DNA of 64,000 nt from Parapristionchus giblindavisi (taxonomy: Eukaryota; Nematoda; Chromadorea; Rhabditida; Diplogasteridae): the NCBI GenBank assembly GCA_943737045.1, contig CALSFV010000202.1, forward strand, positions 310,001 through 374,000. The letters run 5' to 3'. Below, piece by piece: positions 51,196 through 63,716 of the stretch. Positions within the stretch are counted from its first letter, which is position 1. Each line of letters opens with the position of its first letter. The notes beneath the pieces were generated by a model. That model made no database searches, had not been told where the DNA came from, and worked only from the letters and a program-made list of their open reading frames with translations. The translations under genes and the position numbers were made by a program.

Positions 51196-52174
51196 GCACC
51201 ATTGGAGAAGACAACCGAAGATTTCTGGAAGATGTGTTTCTATCGTAAGGCCATTGCTATCGTCGTTCTCTGTGATACGAAAGAGGATGGAAATGTAGTC
51301 ATACAGTATACTTGTCTACAGTATTATCCTAGTCCCTTCAGGACGATTGCTATGACTTCTGGCCGCCTGAGAAAGGAGTAAGGAAGAACTACGGCATTAT
51401 GCAGGTTATCAATAAAAAAGGTATAGTAATTCATTCTCCCCTCGAATATAAATGTGAACGAAACCACGAAACTGTCCGAGCTCATAAGCCTAGCGTTTCC
51501 TTCAGTAGCCTAAGATTTTAGTTTGACAACGCTCAAAAGGAGATTTAATTCACCTTGGAGGTTCTGCCCGAAGGTTGTTCCAATTCGCAGGTTCATCAAT
51601 AAATCAATAAATAATTGATCAATCAATATTTGTTTATAGATTGTGAATTTGATTCAAGTCAAAGAATGGGATAAGCCATTCTCCCAGTCGAACAGTTGTA
51701 ATATGCTGAAGATAATCAGAGTAATCGCCAAGGTATACTGTAGGATATCGATTGATTTGGAACTACTGTAATCATTTCAGCTCGAAACAATCGTACAAGG
51801 ACCAATCGTTGTTCTTGATGATCATTCTTGTCAAGGTAGAGGAGCCATACTCACTATATCTGATTTCACATCTGCCCTCATCTATAAAGGAGATAAGACT
51901 TTCAATGTAAGTACCTACAGTATGCTTACGGTAATTGGTGTAACTACCGTAACCCTTTATTTCAGTTGTTGGAAACAGTTAAATGGACGAGAAGATGCAG
52001 AAATCTTATGGTGAGAACGGACGAGGACTATCTTTGTATCATCAAGACAATCTTTGAGTATCTCTTCGTGAGTGATTACGGTAGAATATCGATTAGTCAT
52101 TATTGATTTTACGGAGAACAAATCAGGAGAAGTACAGAGTTCAGTATGAGAAGATCTGCACGAAGAAAGACTGA
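51196..52174 (+). CDS. Protein-tyrosine-phosphatase-like gene with degenerate active site (5' incomplete)
   Basis: Six exons in phase 0: 51196-51294, 51342-51404, 51640-51732, 51781-51906, 51966-52067 and 52127-52174. They read through PTP landmarks in order: APLEKTTEDFWKMCF (family QGPLxxTxxDFW), DDCYDFWPPEKG (family C..YWP), VNLIQVKEWDK (family WPD region), PIVVLDDHSCQGRGA where the catalytic HCxxGxxR loop should be, and LLETVKWTRRCRNLMV with EDYLCIIKTIFEYL (family RxxRxxMVQTxxQYxF). The catalytic Cys is not in its position and the loop is short, so the enzyme should be inactive, either a pseudophosphatase or a decaying gene. The exon between the YWP and WPD segments and all N-terminal exons are missing from my model. 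It ends in a Lys-rich tail. Confidence 0.72.
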
Positions 52175-52261
52175 GGGATAACCTTCCCCCATTCTCCAAC
52201 AAAGTTGGATGAAGTGATAAAAAATTGATGAAATATTTCATTTCTAACATCAATGCCCTTA

Positions 52262-52345
52262 CAATTTGTCCAGATCGTTCATGATTTATTACAATTTGTC
52301 CAGATCGTTCATGACTGCAATTTGTCCAGATCGTTCATGACTGCA
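52262..52345. repeat. Short tandem repeat, three copies
   Basis: CAATTTGTCCAGATCGTTCA occurs three times in a row with spacers of about 8-11 bp, just downstream of the PTP stop codon. It may lie in the 3' UTR. Confidence 0.9.
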
Positions 52346-52584
52346 AAACACATCATCTTTTTTTCGAACTATTGAAAAAGATATACACAGAATTACTTAT
52401 TCTTCGAATAATTTTAAGGAATACGCGCCACTTTCCCAGCTTTTGTTCTGACTCATGAAATTTAATATAGCATTAAAATATCTCCTTGTTTGAGTACGTT
52501 CAGTTCATAATTTTTTTTTACATCGCACGATTGTAGGATGGTGTCTACGGGATTTAAAATCTTGTGATCAGGTGGACCAACTCA

Positions 52585-52880
52585 CAAGGGAACTATCCCA
52601 ACTTAAGGTGGCCATATGACATGGGAATAATTGACCTGAATCAGTTTTCGATGCTGATTACAAATCCGTTTTCAAACGTTGCCCAATCGAGGTGAGATTC
52701 GAGAAAATCGATATTAAAATTCGCTAGTTTATTCGGAATTTCGTGAGGCTTCCTATATAAACCATACCAATGCCCTCATAAACTCATCTATCAATTATCC
52801 AAACATCTCCTGCTGTTATTTAGTGGATATTGTAGGTAAGTTGTGAATTTTCGAATCAAATAATCGAATTTCAAGATCGA
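52585..52880. mobile_element. Partial copy of the MITE at 62937-63355
   Basis: It starts CAAGGGAACTATCCCAACTT and matches one arm and the inner part of the 62937 element, with the inner part in the opposite relative orientation. Its second arm is absent and it abuts the palindrome beginning at 52882. Confidence 0.7.
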
Positions 52881-52881
52881 T

Positions 52882-54584
52882 TCACATATGTTTCATAAAA
52901 TAAAAAATTGAAAATTCATAACTTTCCAATCGTGATAGCTTGGACTCTTATTTATTTTTATTGGTGAATAACATGTCATGCACTCTTACAAACACTGCTG
53001 AACATTAATATCATATCGTTCTGAACATGTTTTTTCGTGTCTTATTTTCGGATTTTTCTTCTTCTATCCTCGTTGAAGCGCTAGCCCCAGTAATGGAATA
53101 GTGCATATTGTAGCCCTGACGATTATGTACCTGGTGGCCATATTGCCTTGGCCAGCCAACATTTCGCAGGCATCGAAAATTGCAACAGAATGTGAGATAT
53201 GTGTAAATTGCAAAAATCGAAAATTAAATTTCTTGAAATTCGCAAGAGTAAGAGGTAGCTTCATTATGTCATTTTACTAGTAGTGATGCGCGTACATAGG
53301 AAAAAATACAACTAGACTCAGACTACATTTTTTTTAAATTGAGAAAAATAAATATTTTATTTTTATTTTTTCAACTCCCGCATTCAGTCGACCGTCAAGT
53401 CAAGTTGATTCATAGGGTGGATGGTGGCTGATGCATGTCCGTTTGCGAAAACAACTGCCACGTGAAGAATCGTCGTTTCACAGATCTAGTATTTATTTTT
53501 TAAATCATCAAACTTGAAAATTTATATGTTTCTTTCATATAAATCGGTTGGAATGTGGCGTACTTCAACCAAAGCTGTACCATTGTTATCAGTAGAAGTA
53601 TACGGTATTGAACTACCGTAATCGCCAGGAATCGCGAACTGATTTTATTTTCAGTCGACCCATGATTTTCAACCATGACCATGGTTGAGAATGGCTGAGG
53701 TCGAAAAATTCATGATGGCCCGAGACCAAATACTTTTTGACATTATATCAGCAGTGAGAGAACTTTTATTTTTATGGATACCATAACTCGAATTACAGTA
53801 ATCTAGCTACCGTATCCTATAATAATGTGGTGAAATTATCGGAAAATTCAGGAGCGTGCATTACTATTACGGTAATTCGGGTTATGGTATCCATAAAAAT
53901 AAAAGTTGGCTCACTGTTGATATAATGGCGACTAGTATTTGGTCTGGGATCATCATGAATTTTTCGACCTCAGCCATTCTCAACCATGATCCCCGGGTCA
54001 TGGTTGAGAATCATGGGTCGACTGAAAAAAATTAGTTCGTGATTCGTGACGGTTACTGTAGTGCAGTACAGTACACTCCTACTGATAACAATGGCACAGC
54101 TTTGGTTGTCGTACGCCACTTTCCAACCGATTTATATCAAAGAAACATATAAATTTTCAAGTTTGATAATTTAATAAATAAATTCTAGATCTGCGAAACG
54201 ACGATTCTTCACGAGGCAGTTGTTTTCGCAAACGGATATGCACCAGCCACCATCCGCCCTATGAATCAACTTGACTTGACGGTCGACTGAATGTAGGAGT
54301 TGAAAAAAATAAAAATAAAATATTTATTTTTCTCATTTTTTTTAAATGTAGTCTGAGTCTATTTGTATTTTTTTCCTATATACGCGCATCACTACTAGTA
54401 AAATCACATAATGAAGCTACCTCTTACTCTTGCGAATTTCAAGAAATTTAATTTTCGATTTTTGCAAATTACACATATCTCACATTCTGTTGCAATTTTC
54501 GATGCCTGCGAAATGGGGAGTCCAAGCTATCACGATTGAAAAGTTATGAATTTTTCAATTTTGTATTTTATGAAACATATGTGA
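52882..54584. mobile_element. 1.7-kb palindromic foldback element
   Basis: CACATATGTTTCATAAAAT at the left end is complementary to ATTTTATGAAACATATGTG at the right end, and the arms stay complementary inward to a centre near 53830. The left arm has about 225 bp of extra sequence (about 52938-53160). A smaller palindrome around CCATGACCATGGTTGAGAA sits within the arms. The ORFs at 53064-53264 and 53500-53682 have no support beyond this repeat. Confidence 0.8.
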
Positions 54585-56100
54585 GCCGGGTTTGAGCCCA
54601 AGGGCATTTTCACTATAACTTTCATCGGTCTCCCTCCGGTATGTGTCTATGATGAAAGTAGTGAGGCCCAGATCGAAAGTCTTGGCGAATGTCCGGACCA
54701 TGCTCGAGTCTTACCGAACCGGTCTCTTAATAACCACAAAACAGCGATGTGATAACGATATGATATGATAGCGATGTGATAGCGATGTGATAATTACATT
54801 AAAATCATTCATCTCTGAAAAGAGAGTCAAAATGCTTTTTTGTACCAAATGTCGCACTGTGCATTGTAGATTTAAGCTCGATAAAGTGAATGAACAATTT
54901 TTATTTTGTCCTCTAATTGTAAGTGGGCGATTCTCACTTTCCGCAATAGTAGTACTTTGTTTGAGGAATACTGACAACGTACTCGTGCATGAGGTTGATG
55001 TGATATAATTATATTCCCTCCGAAATCATCACGTAAAATTTTCGCTGCAGATAGTCCCTATTCCTGGCCCGATGAATCCTTGATTGCATCTCGTGACAAT
55101 ACATAGATTGTTTGTAGTGTCGAGAGTGAGCAGACCTGATAAAGTTAATATTTGTCTTGCAAGATGATTATGAACACTAATAACATTTCGTTACGGTCGT
55201 ATTATCACTTTCAGTCAATGCGACCTTATTGATTTATTCATCTCATTCAGGTATTTATTTTCTGATTTTTTATCTTCTCATCTTTGCGTATACACTAGGG
55301 GGTTATGACAATCCTATTCATTATAAAAAGAGTGAATTCCATAAAAAGGACTAGCGAAAACGGGCATAGTGTAGATATGTATAAGCAAGTGAATGTAAAC
55401 GAGATTCAGTAAAATTAAGATTGACGCAAAAACAATAATACAAGTTGAGCGATATCTTCACATGATCCGACAATCTTTCTCCTTTTTTCCCTGTTCTCCG
55501 TTAATATACAAAGGTCATGTTATAAATATCCTCTTGTCTTTGATAACCACAAGAGAGGCGTAGTTATCAGAGATAATTGGAACTATTCGAGAATGATAAC
55601 AGAGAGAAAGATAGAAAGAGAAATAGCATTAGAGATGATGAGAATGGGAATTTGTCAGAGATAAAGAGAGACATGGAAGACAAAGTGTTCGATGGTGGTA
55701 ATGACTGTCAGAATGAACACTGTGAGTAGTTGGTAAATTCATCCGTTTTTTCCATATTCTTTTCACTTCGATCTCCGCCTTCTTTAGCCCCAACGAGTAT
55801 ATGGGTGAATAGAAATGATCTGAAACTGGAGAGAGAGAAGAGAGAGATGTACGAGATAGAAGGGGTAGTGAGAGTGGAGAGAAGTAGTGAGCAGTAGAAA
55901 AAAGAGACATAGACAGAGAAAGAAAGACCTGTAGACCAGTAGAGAGACAGAAAGAAAGATACATGCAGAGACTGAGAAAGATGTAGGCAAATCGGGGAGA
56001 TAGAAGAAAGAGAGTAGATAGAATAGATCATGTTCCTTTTTCTGTTCTCGCCTTCCTTTTCGATTTACCATTGAGCAAGATGAAAGTGAAAGTGGGCGAT
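54585..56100. other. No confident gene; possible small Cys-containing ORF
   Basis: The plus-strand ORF 54787-55008 includes MLFCTKCRTVHCRFKLDKVN and could be a degenerate zinc-binding segment, but it has no splice partner. From about 55600 the sequence is GA-rich and its long ORFs are compositional. Confidence 0.3.
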
Positions 56101-56118
56101 GGAAGTAGGGGGAATGGA

Positions 56119-56182
56119 GTTGGAGAGGGAGAGGGAGAGGGAGAGGGAGAGGGAGAGGGAGAGGGAGAGGGAGAGGGAGAGC
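56119..56182. repeat. (GGGAGA)n hexanucleotide minisatellite
   Basis: About ten GGGAGA units. A CT-rich region follows at 56620-56720. ORFs here encode only Gly/Glu or Ser/Leu runs. Confidence 0.95.
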
Positions 56183-57785
56183 TCACCGGCCCTTTTTACC
56201 CCTACTTCGCAACCTTTCTCTGTCTGTGCTCTCTTCTGACTCCTTTCCTCTCTCACCTCCCTCATTTGCGCACTTTCTCCTCTTGTAACAGCCATCTCAT
56301 CGATTCCCACCAATTTTTACTGTTCACTGCCCCGCTCAAAGTTTCCAATTGACCTCAAATCACCCTTGACAAGATTTATTGATTAATAAAATCAAGAAAC
56401 CTATTATATTTCTTTATCTCAATAGTACCTAGGGAAGAGATTTTAACTGTATCATTGAGCACCTATGGACTTTCGAAAACATGGTGATTCATGATTTGCT
56501 CCTTTTCTCGTTCGTTGATCAAATGAATCTTCTACCGTGTCATTCACAGTACTCTCCACTCATCTATCCAGCCACCCCTCAGTAAGCGCTCTCCTCATAT
56601 ACAGCCGGTTTCGAGCCCTGTCCATACCTCCTCACCTATCCCTTTCTCTTTCTCTCACTCTCTATCTTCCTCTTTATCCCTCACTCTCTCCCTATCTCTC
56701 TCTCTCTCTCCCTTTCGCTCTCCCTCTGGTATTCTTACTACTCTTCATACCTATATTTTCTCCCTTTCAGTCAGATCAAGACTGTCCACACTTCAACTTA
56801 TGCCCATATTCTCGTTTAACATTCCTCTCATTTCTCTGCTTTACTTTTGCATGCATGTTTTGCATTGATATTAAATCCATATTGTAAAATCAAAAAATAA
56901 ATATGGGGCATGACGTCTCTTTATTTCATATGAGTACCAGCAAAATATTTAGACTCATATATTGTGATTATTACAAGTGCTGTAACCCTTCTCAATGTCC
57001 ATGTTGTTGCAGTTTAAAAAAATTAAATTAACATTGTTTTTCTGATCAGTGAGAATGATTGCCATCTGAGTAAGGAAATATGAAAATCCTGTACACCTTG
57101 CCTTTTCATATATTGATTCAGCATATACTAACGTTTTGCCATCAAATTTTTGAACGAAAAAAATAGAACGCTGTGGTGTTTATGTATTGCATTGTCTAAT
57201 CTCTTGTCTTATAGCGAACTGGTCCTCTTTTTAATATAATATTACATAAAACAAAATTTTTGTAAATTTTGATTCGAAGTGGGAATTTCCTTCAAAGTAG
57301 CAGTGTTTGATATCTCTATCGATGATCATTGGAGGGAAAGGGAATGGGTAGATATGGGAGGGGGGAGTTCACTTTCACAGTTCACTTTCTCTTATTTCTT
57401 CCACTGTGAGAGATGTCGTCGACGATGAAAAGTGAGAAGAGTTTTACTACTCGTTCTAATCACTCTCTTTGCTATCTCTTTCTCTTTAATGTCTGTCACT
57501 CCATAAACGACCTCTTCTCGCTATTTTGTTATCACACGGCCACAAACCATTCATTTTTCCTTATCGATGCTTTGATTCCGGCAAGTTTAATCATTTCCTG
57601 CTAGTACTTGGCTTTTCAACCGTATTACCTTCCCCAGTATGTAATTCCTCCTCAGTATTTTTTTTATATTCGTCGTGTGCAAGGTCGTTTGAAAGTCCTG
57701 GGACACATTTTTTACCTCACCACTTTTGAACAACAAACGTTGTTTGCCGCGAATACACACCAACATAACCTGTGACCTCTTTCTA

Positions 57786-57962
57786 CAGAATGAATTGCAT
57801 GTAGATACCACTGTCGAAGAACTCTTCGTTTTTTTCAAGGCAGCAAAATGTGCCTAACATTTTTTTGATTACAACGTGCTTATTGAACGCATTATCTGTA
57901 ATGAGATGAGGTATTTCGGTGAGGTGGCATAATTTCAAGACAATATCTGGTCTGAACATCTA
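57786..57962 (-). CDS. Possible exon, unknown protein
   Basis: A 58-residue minus-strand frame beginning MFRPDIVLKLCHLTEIPHL directly after an acceptor-like GATTAG and ending at TAG 57786. It is mixed hydrophobic and charged with plausible codon use. It adjoins the retrotransposon remnant at 57980-58520, so it could be part of that element or an independent exon. No domain is recognised. Confidence 0.25.
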
Positions 57963-57979
57963 ATCGACGTTTAAATACT

Positions 57980-58520
57980 CGTATTTTAGGGGGTAGTTTG
58001 TATAGCAACTCGTAATATTGAGTATATTAGGGTTTTTCTCAGCGGGAAAGACTGATATCGTGGCGTACTCGTGGTGTGTTCAATAAGGACTCCAAAAGAT
58101 GATACTCGTCGCCCTTTTATATGCGTACGAACTGCTTCGCGCGCATAAAAAAGACGAGATGTATAATATACGGATATCAGATCATTTAGGTTCATAGAGT
58201 GACATTTGATTGGATTGGGACCAGTGGAATAGACAATCGAGAGCAGATTGTAGTTCGGCTATGATACTATATTTGTTGGATTTATCACATGAAACATATA
58301 ATTTTATATCATCAGCGTAGCAATGCACTCTTACGTTAGTGTAATGAGAAAGTGCTTGGGGGAGATCAGCTAGGTATATGGAAAGAGAATTGAACCTAAG
58401 ACACTACCTTGGGACACCGGAAAGAAAAGGAAATGAGTTAATAGCAACAGAAAAACGGAATGAAAAGTGCGATTGGAGAGAAAAGATTCAAGCTAGGATA
58501 GAGTGGATACTGTAATTTGA
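57980..58520 (-). pseudogene. Decayed non-LTR retrotransposon reverse transcriptase
   Basis: Read on the minus strand, the sequence shows RT landmarks in order: a segment like the fingers/palm (FSLQSHFSFRFSV), GVP followed by a stop where GVPQGSVLG is expected, then IYLADLPQAL, then CYADDIKLY (about 58306-58332), the catalytic YxDD motif, and a downstream helix (IIAELQSALDCLFHWSQSN). In-frame stops and a shift show it is dead. The order and motifs fit Jockey/CR1/RTE-type LINEs; LTR elements lack this GVPQG arrangement. Confidence 0.8.
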
Positions 58521-58782
58521 ATACAAATTCGAGTGGACACCAAAGACGACTGAGCAATTAGGGATAGGGAATATCCAAATCAAAAAAAATAAAGCAATTC
58601 ATACGATATCAGTTATCTGTTTCCTGGAATGAGCAGTGATCAAAACAACAGATTGGTGATAGAACTATTCTGCAGTCGATATAATATGTGAACAATAAGG
58701 AAGGACTTTTGTCGGGATAGAATCTGAATTCATTTATGAGATCAACAATCTATTGTGAGTCAATGTAATTTTCATTGAATCA

Positions 58783-58883
58783 CTCAACATATTTCTTCTT
58801 TGCTCTTCTCCTTCCAATATCTTCGCCTTCAAGTCCCCGTTGGTAGATCAGATTTCTCTTTCTGGCGACAGATGCGTCTCCTG
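58783..58883 (-). CDS. Possible C-terminal exon of an unknown minus-strand gene
   Basis: After an acceptor (TTTTACCAG) the minus strand reads GDASVARKRNLIYQRGLEGE and continues with a very basic end (RRRAKKKYVE) to a TGA. A shifted frame after the same acceptor is also open for 17 codons. A candidate upstream exon (IFPHPPPLSTFSIAAQSN, about 58937-59017) joins only in the second frame. It is unresolved but denser in coding signal than its surroundings. Confidence 0.3.
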
Positions 58884-60059
58884 GTAAAATGTAGAAGAGA
58901 CGATGAAGAAGAAGAAGAAGAAAGAGTAAGAGAAGTAACCTGATCAGTTGAGCGTTTGGTATAGTGTGATTGGACTGAGCAGCGATAGAGAAGGTAGAGA
59001 GGGGCGGAGGGTGAGGGAAAATTGATCTGGTGGAGAGAGGAAGACTGAAAAATTCACAGAAGACGACAACTGGATCTTCAATGTGGAGTCCCTCAAATAT
59101 TTTCTGTGAAGACAGATATGCAGAAACAGTTTTTCTACATACGCTTTACTTTTTATGCCGATTCAGCTTATTGATCGCTAGAAACTTCCATGAACTATCA
59201 TGTTCGTGCAAACGCATTTTTTGAAAATTGATGAAATTGGTTGCAATAACTTGAGACAAGCGAGTAACGAGTCCAAACGTTTACCACTGCGCTATGGGAT
59301 AGATTAGATGGTTAACTTCTCGCATATCGATGTGAGGGATTTACATGAACATTCACTGATCTCCATCATTAATCCACCAGTGTATTTTTTAAAGTGTATT
59401 AGGTGTTCCATAAGAAATCCTCTTTTAAACAAAAAAAAGTCTTTGATATCGCTCCCATTGTCAGTATCATTGGAAAATTGGTGCAGTTTTTAATACCTTT
59501 AAAAATATTACATTTGCCTCTACCTGGACCATCCAGAAAGCGGTCTTCCACAGTATAATATATTTCGAGCCTTAAGGTAAACGTTGTTTTTTAATGGCAT
59601 TATAGTAAGATCCTTTACAAAATGGAAGACAGATCATCGAACCACACTTATTTCATCCTTTACAACCCCCACGATATCAATTCTTTTATGTAAATCTACT
59701 CGTGCGAATAAGGAAATTTAGCGCGGATATGAATGCTGTCATTGGTATGAAAGATACGAGACGATAGTATTTGTTTATTTTATTTATGATAGACGCAAAA
59801 AGAGTGACTACATTTAAAACATATCAGCAACACTCTTGCCAGAAGAAATCATGAGGTTGATGGTCTGTATTCTTTTAGTAGAGCATATTTTTAGTACCGT
59901 GAGAGAGACTTTTATTATTTTATATTTTATTTTTCTGTAACCATATTCATCATTATTCCATTCAATGTTATAATATTTGCAAGCGTAGTTCTTCATAGGA
60001 ATGCTATACTTATCTCGAATTATATTATTATTAATAATAATAATATTGTTTTCATAATG

Positions 60060-60510
60060 GCAATCTTGAATTTTCATGAAAAGCTTCATCTTCCTCTGAT
60101 TCGTCAACGGACTGGAAATGGTCCTCAAGAGGCCCATCCTTACACTTTTACCGCAGCAGCGAAGAGTATGATCGGATGTCAAGAGCCACTCCTCTTCCTA
60201 TCTCTCTCTCTCTCTCATTCCCTCCCTCTCTCTACTCCTCCCCTTCTCGATGTCTTCTTCCATCGTTTCCTCTAAGTCACTCCTGATCTCGACTTATCGC
60301 CAACTACTTTATTCTTCTTCTTTTATCTTTCATTCATTCATTCATTCCTCTCTTAAAGGGGGGAAGACTCCTTCTTCCTCTCGGGTCTCGGAAGCAATTG
60401 CTTCAATTAGAGTAGCTGGATGTGGCGTAACTGTCTTCTCTTTCTCCCCCCCCCCCCCTCCCCTCTCTACCCATCCCTCTCTCATCCCCTCCCGCTTTCT
60501 ACTCTGATAT
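60060..60510 (-). CDS. Possible minus-strand exons of an acidic protein
   Basis: Two segments look coding. About 60345-60446 reads KTVTPHPATLIEAIASETRE and ends PPLREE before a stop. About 60058-60143 reads GPLEDHFQSVDESEEDEAFH and ends soon after. The intervening sequence on the same strand encodes MEEDIEKGRSREREG and onward. I could not find a consistent set of splice sites joining them, so the extent is approximate. Confidence 0.25.
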
Positions 60511-61529
60511 TCCTCGCTCGGATCTCTATAGTACCATTATCTCGAGTCACATCTCATTAACCTCGTCGCCTCTTCAACTCGAATCATGGACCTCTTGGGG
60601 GTGTACTAGTCAGATTAGCGAGAGATGGATTCCGGTGAAGAAGTCAACCAATCAGAAGTCATCTAAGCGAGCATACTAGTCAGAGGGCATATCAGCGAGC
60701 TGGCTGACTAGTCAGAGGGCATCTTAGCGAGCTGGTATACTAGTCAGAGAGCATATCAGTGACGAATGTATAGACTAGTCGCATCAGTGCACATGGATGA
60801 TTTGGTGTCGTTATCATGTTTGGTTTCTATTGTCATTCCTGGAATCTTATCATGTATCATCGTCGAATAGAGGCACTCGTACAGATAGTGCACCGGACAT
60901 TGGAGAGATAGAGAGAGAGATAAAGAGAGAGATAGAGAAGGAGAGGGGGAGATAGAAAAGACGTATAGACTAAAATAACGAGAGAAAGAGAAAGATGAAG
61001 TAGAGTGATATAAAATTATAGAAGAGAGCGATCGAGAAGGCTAGAGAGAAAAAATTCCTTTCCAATTAAGCCAAGGTGTGGACTATTCGCGCCCAAAATC
61101 TTTTTTCTCTATCTCTCGATTGGTCGCTATATCTCTCTTCCACTACCATGAATCAACTCTTTATCACAAGCGTGTCTAATGAAGCATCTCTCTATCCATT
61201 CCATGACTTGGTATTTGCTTTTCTTTCGTCTTTCTTTTATTTTTATAGGCTAAATTAATACTTTATACATCGTGAAGTGTTTAGTTCCTAGAAAGTTCAT
61301 AGATTTTGTGAATACGGCGTGGCGCGTTCATTACAATAATAAAAATGAAATTTATTTACATCAAGCGATAAACGTTAGGTGGGGATGGAGCGAGTAAAGT
61401 CGGCATACCACGTAGGTCTGATAATTCGTGTCAAATCATTTCTCCAATTTGGTGGTTGCCGTCCGGTAGCATGACTCCTATCTTGTGTAGTGTACGTAAA
61501 TTCTCTGATTAAAGACTCTCCAGCCTTTC

Positions 61530-61721
61530 TCACGCATTATCTACTCTAATCTTTTCTTGTAATATCCTGAATGCCATATGTAAATTGGAGCTGAAGATGG
61601 ACAGGCATGACTGTCTTCTCTTTTCCTCGCAATAGTCAAAGACCAATCGAGCTGACGGCTCACTTCTCTTGTCTTCAAGTCTTAATGAAATGTCGGTGTC
61701 TATTTCCCTCCCACTCCCCAT
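61530..61721 (-). CDS. Hypothetical 63-aa ORF
   Basis: An open frame MGSGREIDTDISLRLEDKRS with reasonable residue composition lies 117 bp downstream of the previous gene on the same strand. It has no domain and no splice partner; it may be chance or a separate small gene. Confidence 0.22.
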   Translation of the reverse strand: MGSGREIDTDISLRLEDKRSEPSARLVFDYCEEKRRQSCLSIFSSNLHMAFRILQEKIRVDNA

Positions 61722-61837
61722 CTATCTTGCTGATTAATGTCAAATTGCGGGCCAAGTCAAGCGCGATTCGAACCATTTAAGGCACCCAACGAAACTACTC
61801 AGACATGAATAAAACTCAAGACTGTAATGATCAGTTA

Positions 61838-62101
61838 CAAATTTCGCTGCGCATGAGCGACCAATTCAGTTGGGTGTATGCAGAATGCAGGTACACTAGC
61901 GACCGTAATCTGAAATATCAAAATATCACAAAGATTTGTAAATAAATATTGGTCGCGTGTATTTTGCTGTGTACTGATTACCCTCCGAACCGTACATATA
62001 CAAGCATCCGTTCGTTGTGATAATAGTCGCATACCTTTCGCTCGCTAAATACAAACTCCGCCTCCACGTGTACTTCCTCATCGATCAGAGTATGAAAAGT
62101 C
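61838..62101 (-). CDS. 3' end of an unknown minus-strand gene (two exons)
   Basis: One exon ends at 62037 (donor AAG|GTATGC) and reads EEVHVEAEFVFSERK. The next begins after TTTCAG at about 61909 and reads ITVASVPAFCIHPTELVAHA and QRNL to a stop at 61838. The junction is in phase. The upstream limit of the first exon is uncertain. No domain is recognised; a nearby minus-strand ATG near 62271 (MKISGKGGAKT) ends in a donor-like GT and might be its first exon. Confidence 0.4.
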
Positions 62102-62936
62102 ACATATGAGTAAACAAAAAGATGAGGAATATCCAGTGATAATCAATGACTACCAAAGTCCTATTCATGTCTCGTGCATATTATACATCGGGGACACATA
62201 CATAGAATCCTTCGCACATTACATTATGTTGTGTTTACGGTTTTGGCGCCTCCTTTCCCAGAGATTTTCATGATAGAGGAGGGGTATGACAGTTGATATA
62301 CTCGAAATAGACTTTTTTTTTCAACCTGCATTTTTTCGGGCTTGGCGAGTTCCTATATTTGCATGATGCCACTAGGATGTCATGAATGAGTATCATTCGT
62401 TTCCTTTTACTTCCGCTAAGTTCTTTTCTTATCCTTCTCCTCTCCTTCTTCGTCTTCTCCTCCTTCCCACTGGTCTAATCAAGCTATTCATCTGCCATTC
62501 GCATTCTTCCAACGGATGAAGTCTCTTCTATCTTTCTATCGACAGGGGTGTGACCCAACCACGAGAGTGAAAGAGAGTCAGAGAGATAGGAATAGATATC
62601 ATGAAAATATTCCAATTTTAGTTTATTTCTCATATCCTCCTTTTTTCGTACTCTGGAGTCATATCTCCAACGTTCCCCAGGTTATAAATTAAATGATATT
62701 GTTAGTTCTTCACGTATATAGTAATGTTCTAAGTATTCTATTCATCCTCACGCGTGTAGATTTGCCGCGATTTCCAACTCTTCAGATTTTGGCTTGGAAA
62801 TACTAAGCCACCATTTATTTGTACCATTACGAATTTTCAAGCAATGAAAATTAAAAATTATCATGCTATGCGTTCTCTTGATAATCACTAAATATATTCG
62901 CTAACAACGACGACGGTGCATTCTTTTCATGTCTTA

Positions 62937-63355
62937 CAAGGGAACTCTCTCAACTTAATGTGGCCATATGACATGGGAATAATTTACCTGAATCAGTTTT
63001 CGATGCTGATTACGAATCCGTTATCAAACGTTGCCCAATCGAGCTGAGATTCGAGAAAATCGATCTTCAAATTGGACTATTTGATTCGAAAATTCACAAC
63101 TTATCTACAATATCCACTAAATTACAGCAGGAGGTGGTTGGATTATTGATGGATGAGTTTATGAACGCATTGGGATGGTTTATATGGGAAGTCTCACGAA
63201 TTTCCGAATAAACGAGCGAATTTGAATATCGATTTTCTCGAATCTCAGCTTGATTGGGCAACGTTTGAAAACGGATTCGTAATCAGCATCGAAAACTGAT
63301 TCAGGTAAATTATTATCATGTCATATGACCGCATTAAGTTGGGATAGTTCCCTTG
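62937..63355. mobile_element. PIF/Harbinger-like MITE (419 bp)
   Basis: The arms CAAGGGAACT and AGTTCCCTTG close a nearly symmetrical palindrome, flanked by TTA at 62934-62936 and 63356-63358. A 3-bp TTA/TAA duplication is typical of PIF/Harbinger elements. A partial relative is at 52585-52880. It is noncoding. Confidence 0.78.
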
Positions 63356-63654
63356 TTAATATACCCTGCAAGATAAAAAGGTTCCTAAACATTTCTCTGC
63401 ACTTTTTCTGCATTGATTCTGATGTTTATATAATCAGTTGTTGTTCCCGTAGGCATGGTGGGTTAGAACAAAGTATTAATCAGCGGGGAATGAAGTTTAT
63501 ATTTAGAAGCTGTGTAGGACCTGCGACAGATTCCTCCTACGTGCAGCATTAGCAACAGAGTGATCAACATCTTTTGACTACAATCCGTTCCCTCTACATT
63601 AATATGAAAGATAACCAATTACAACTAAATAATTATTGACCACATACAGTCCCG

Positions 63655-63716
63655 CAAGGTCTCCTCTTGTGTAGGCGGGTGCGGCGCGCGCGGCGACCCC
63701 CCTTGGTCGCCTGGAT
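63655..63716. other. GC-rich patch with hairpin at the window end
   Basis: An abrupt GC-rich stretch in AT-rich DNA with a GGCGACC..GGTCGCC stem. On the minus strand it is open (ATKGVAARAAPAYTRGDLAG), possibly an exon whose remainder is outside the window. Confidence 0.3.

Noticed and set aside
55629..56352. Several overlapping ORFs of about 80-110 codons on both strands
   Set aside because: They are compositional ORFs in GA/CT-rich low-complexity DNA with no splice or domain support.
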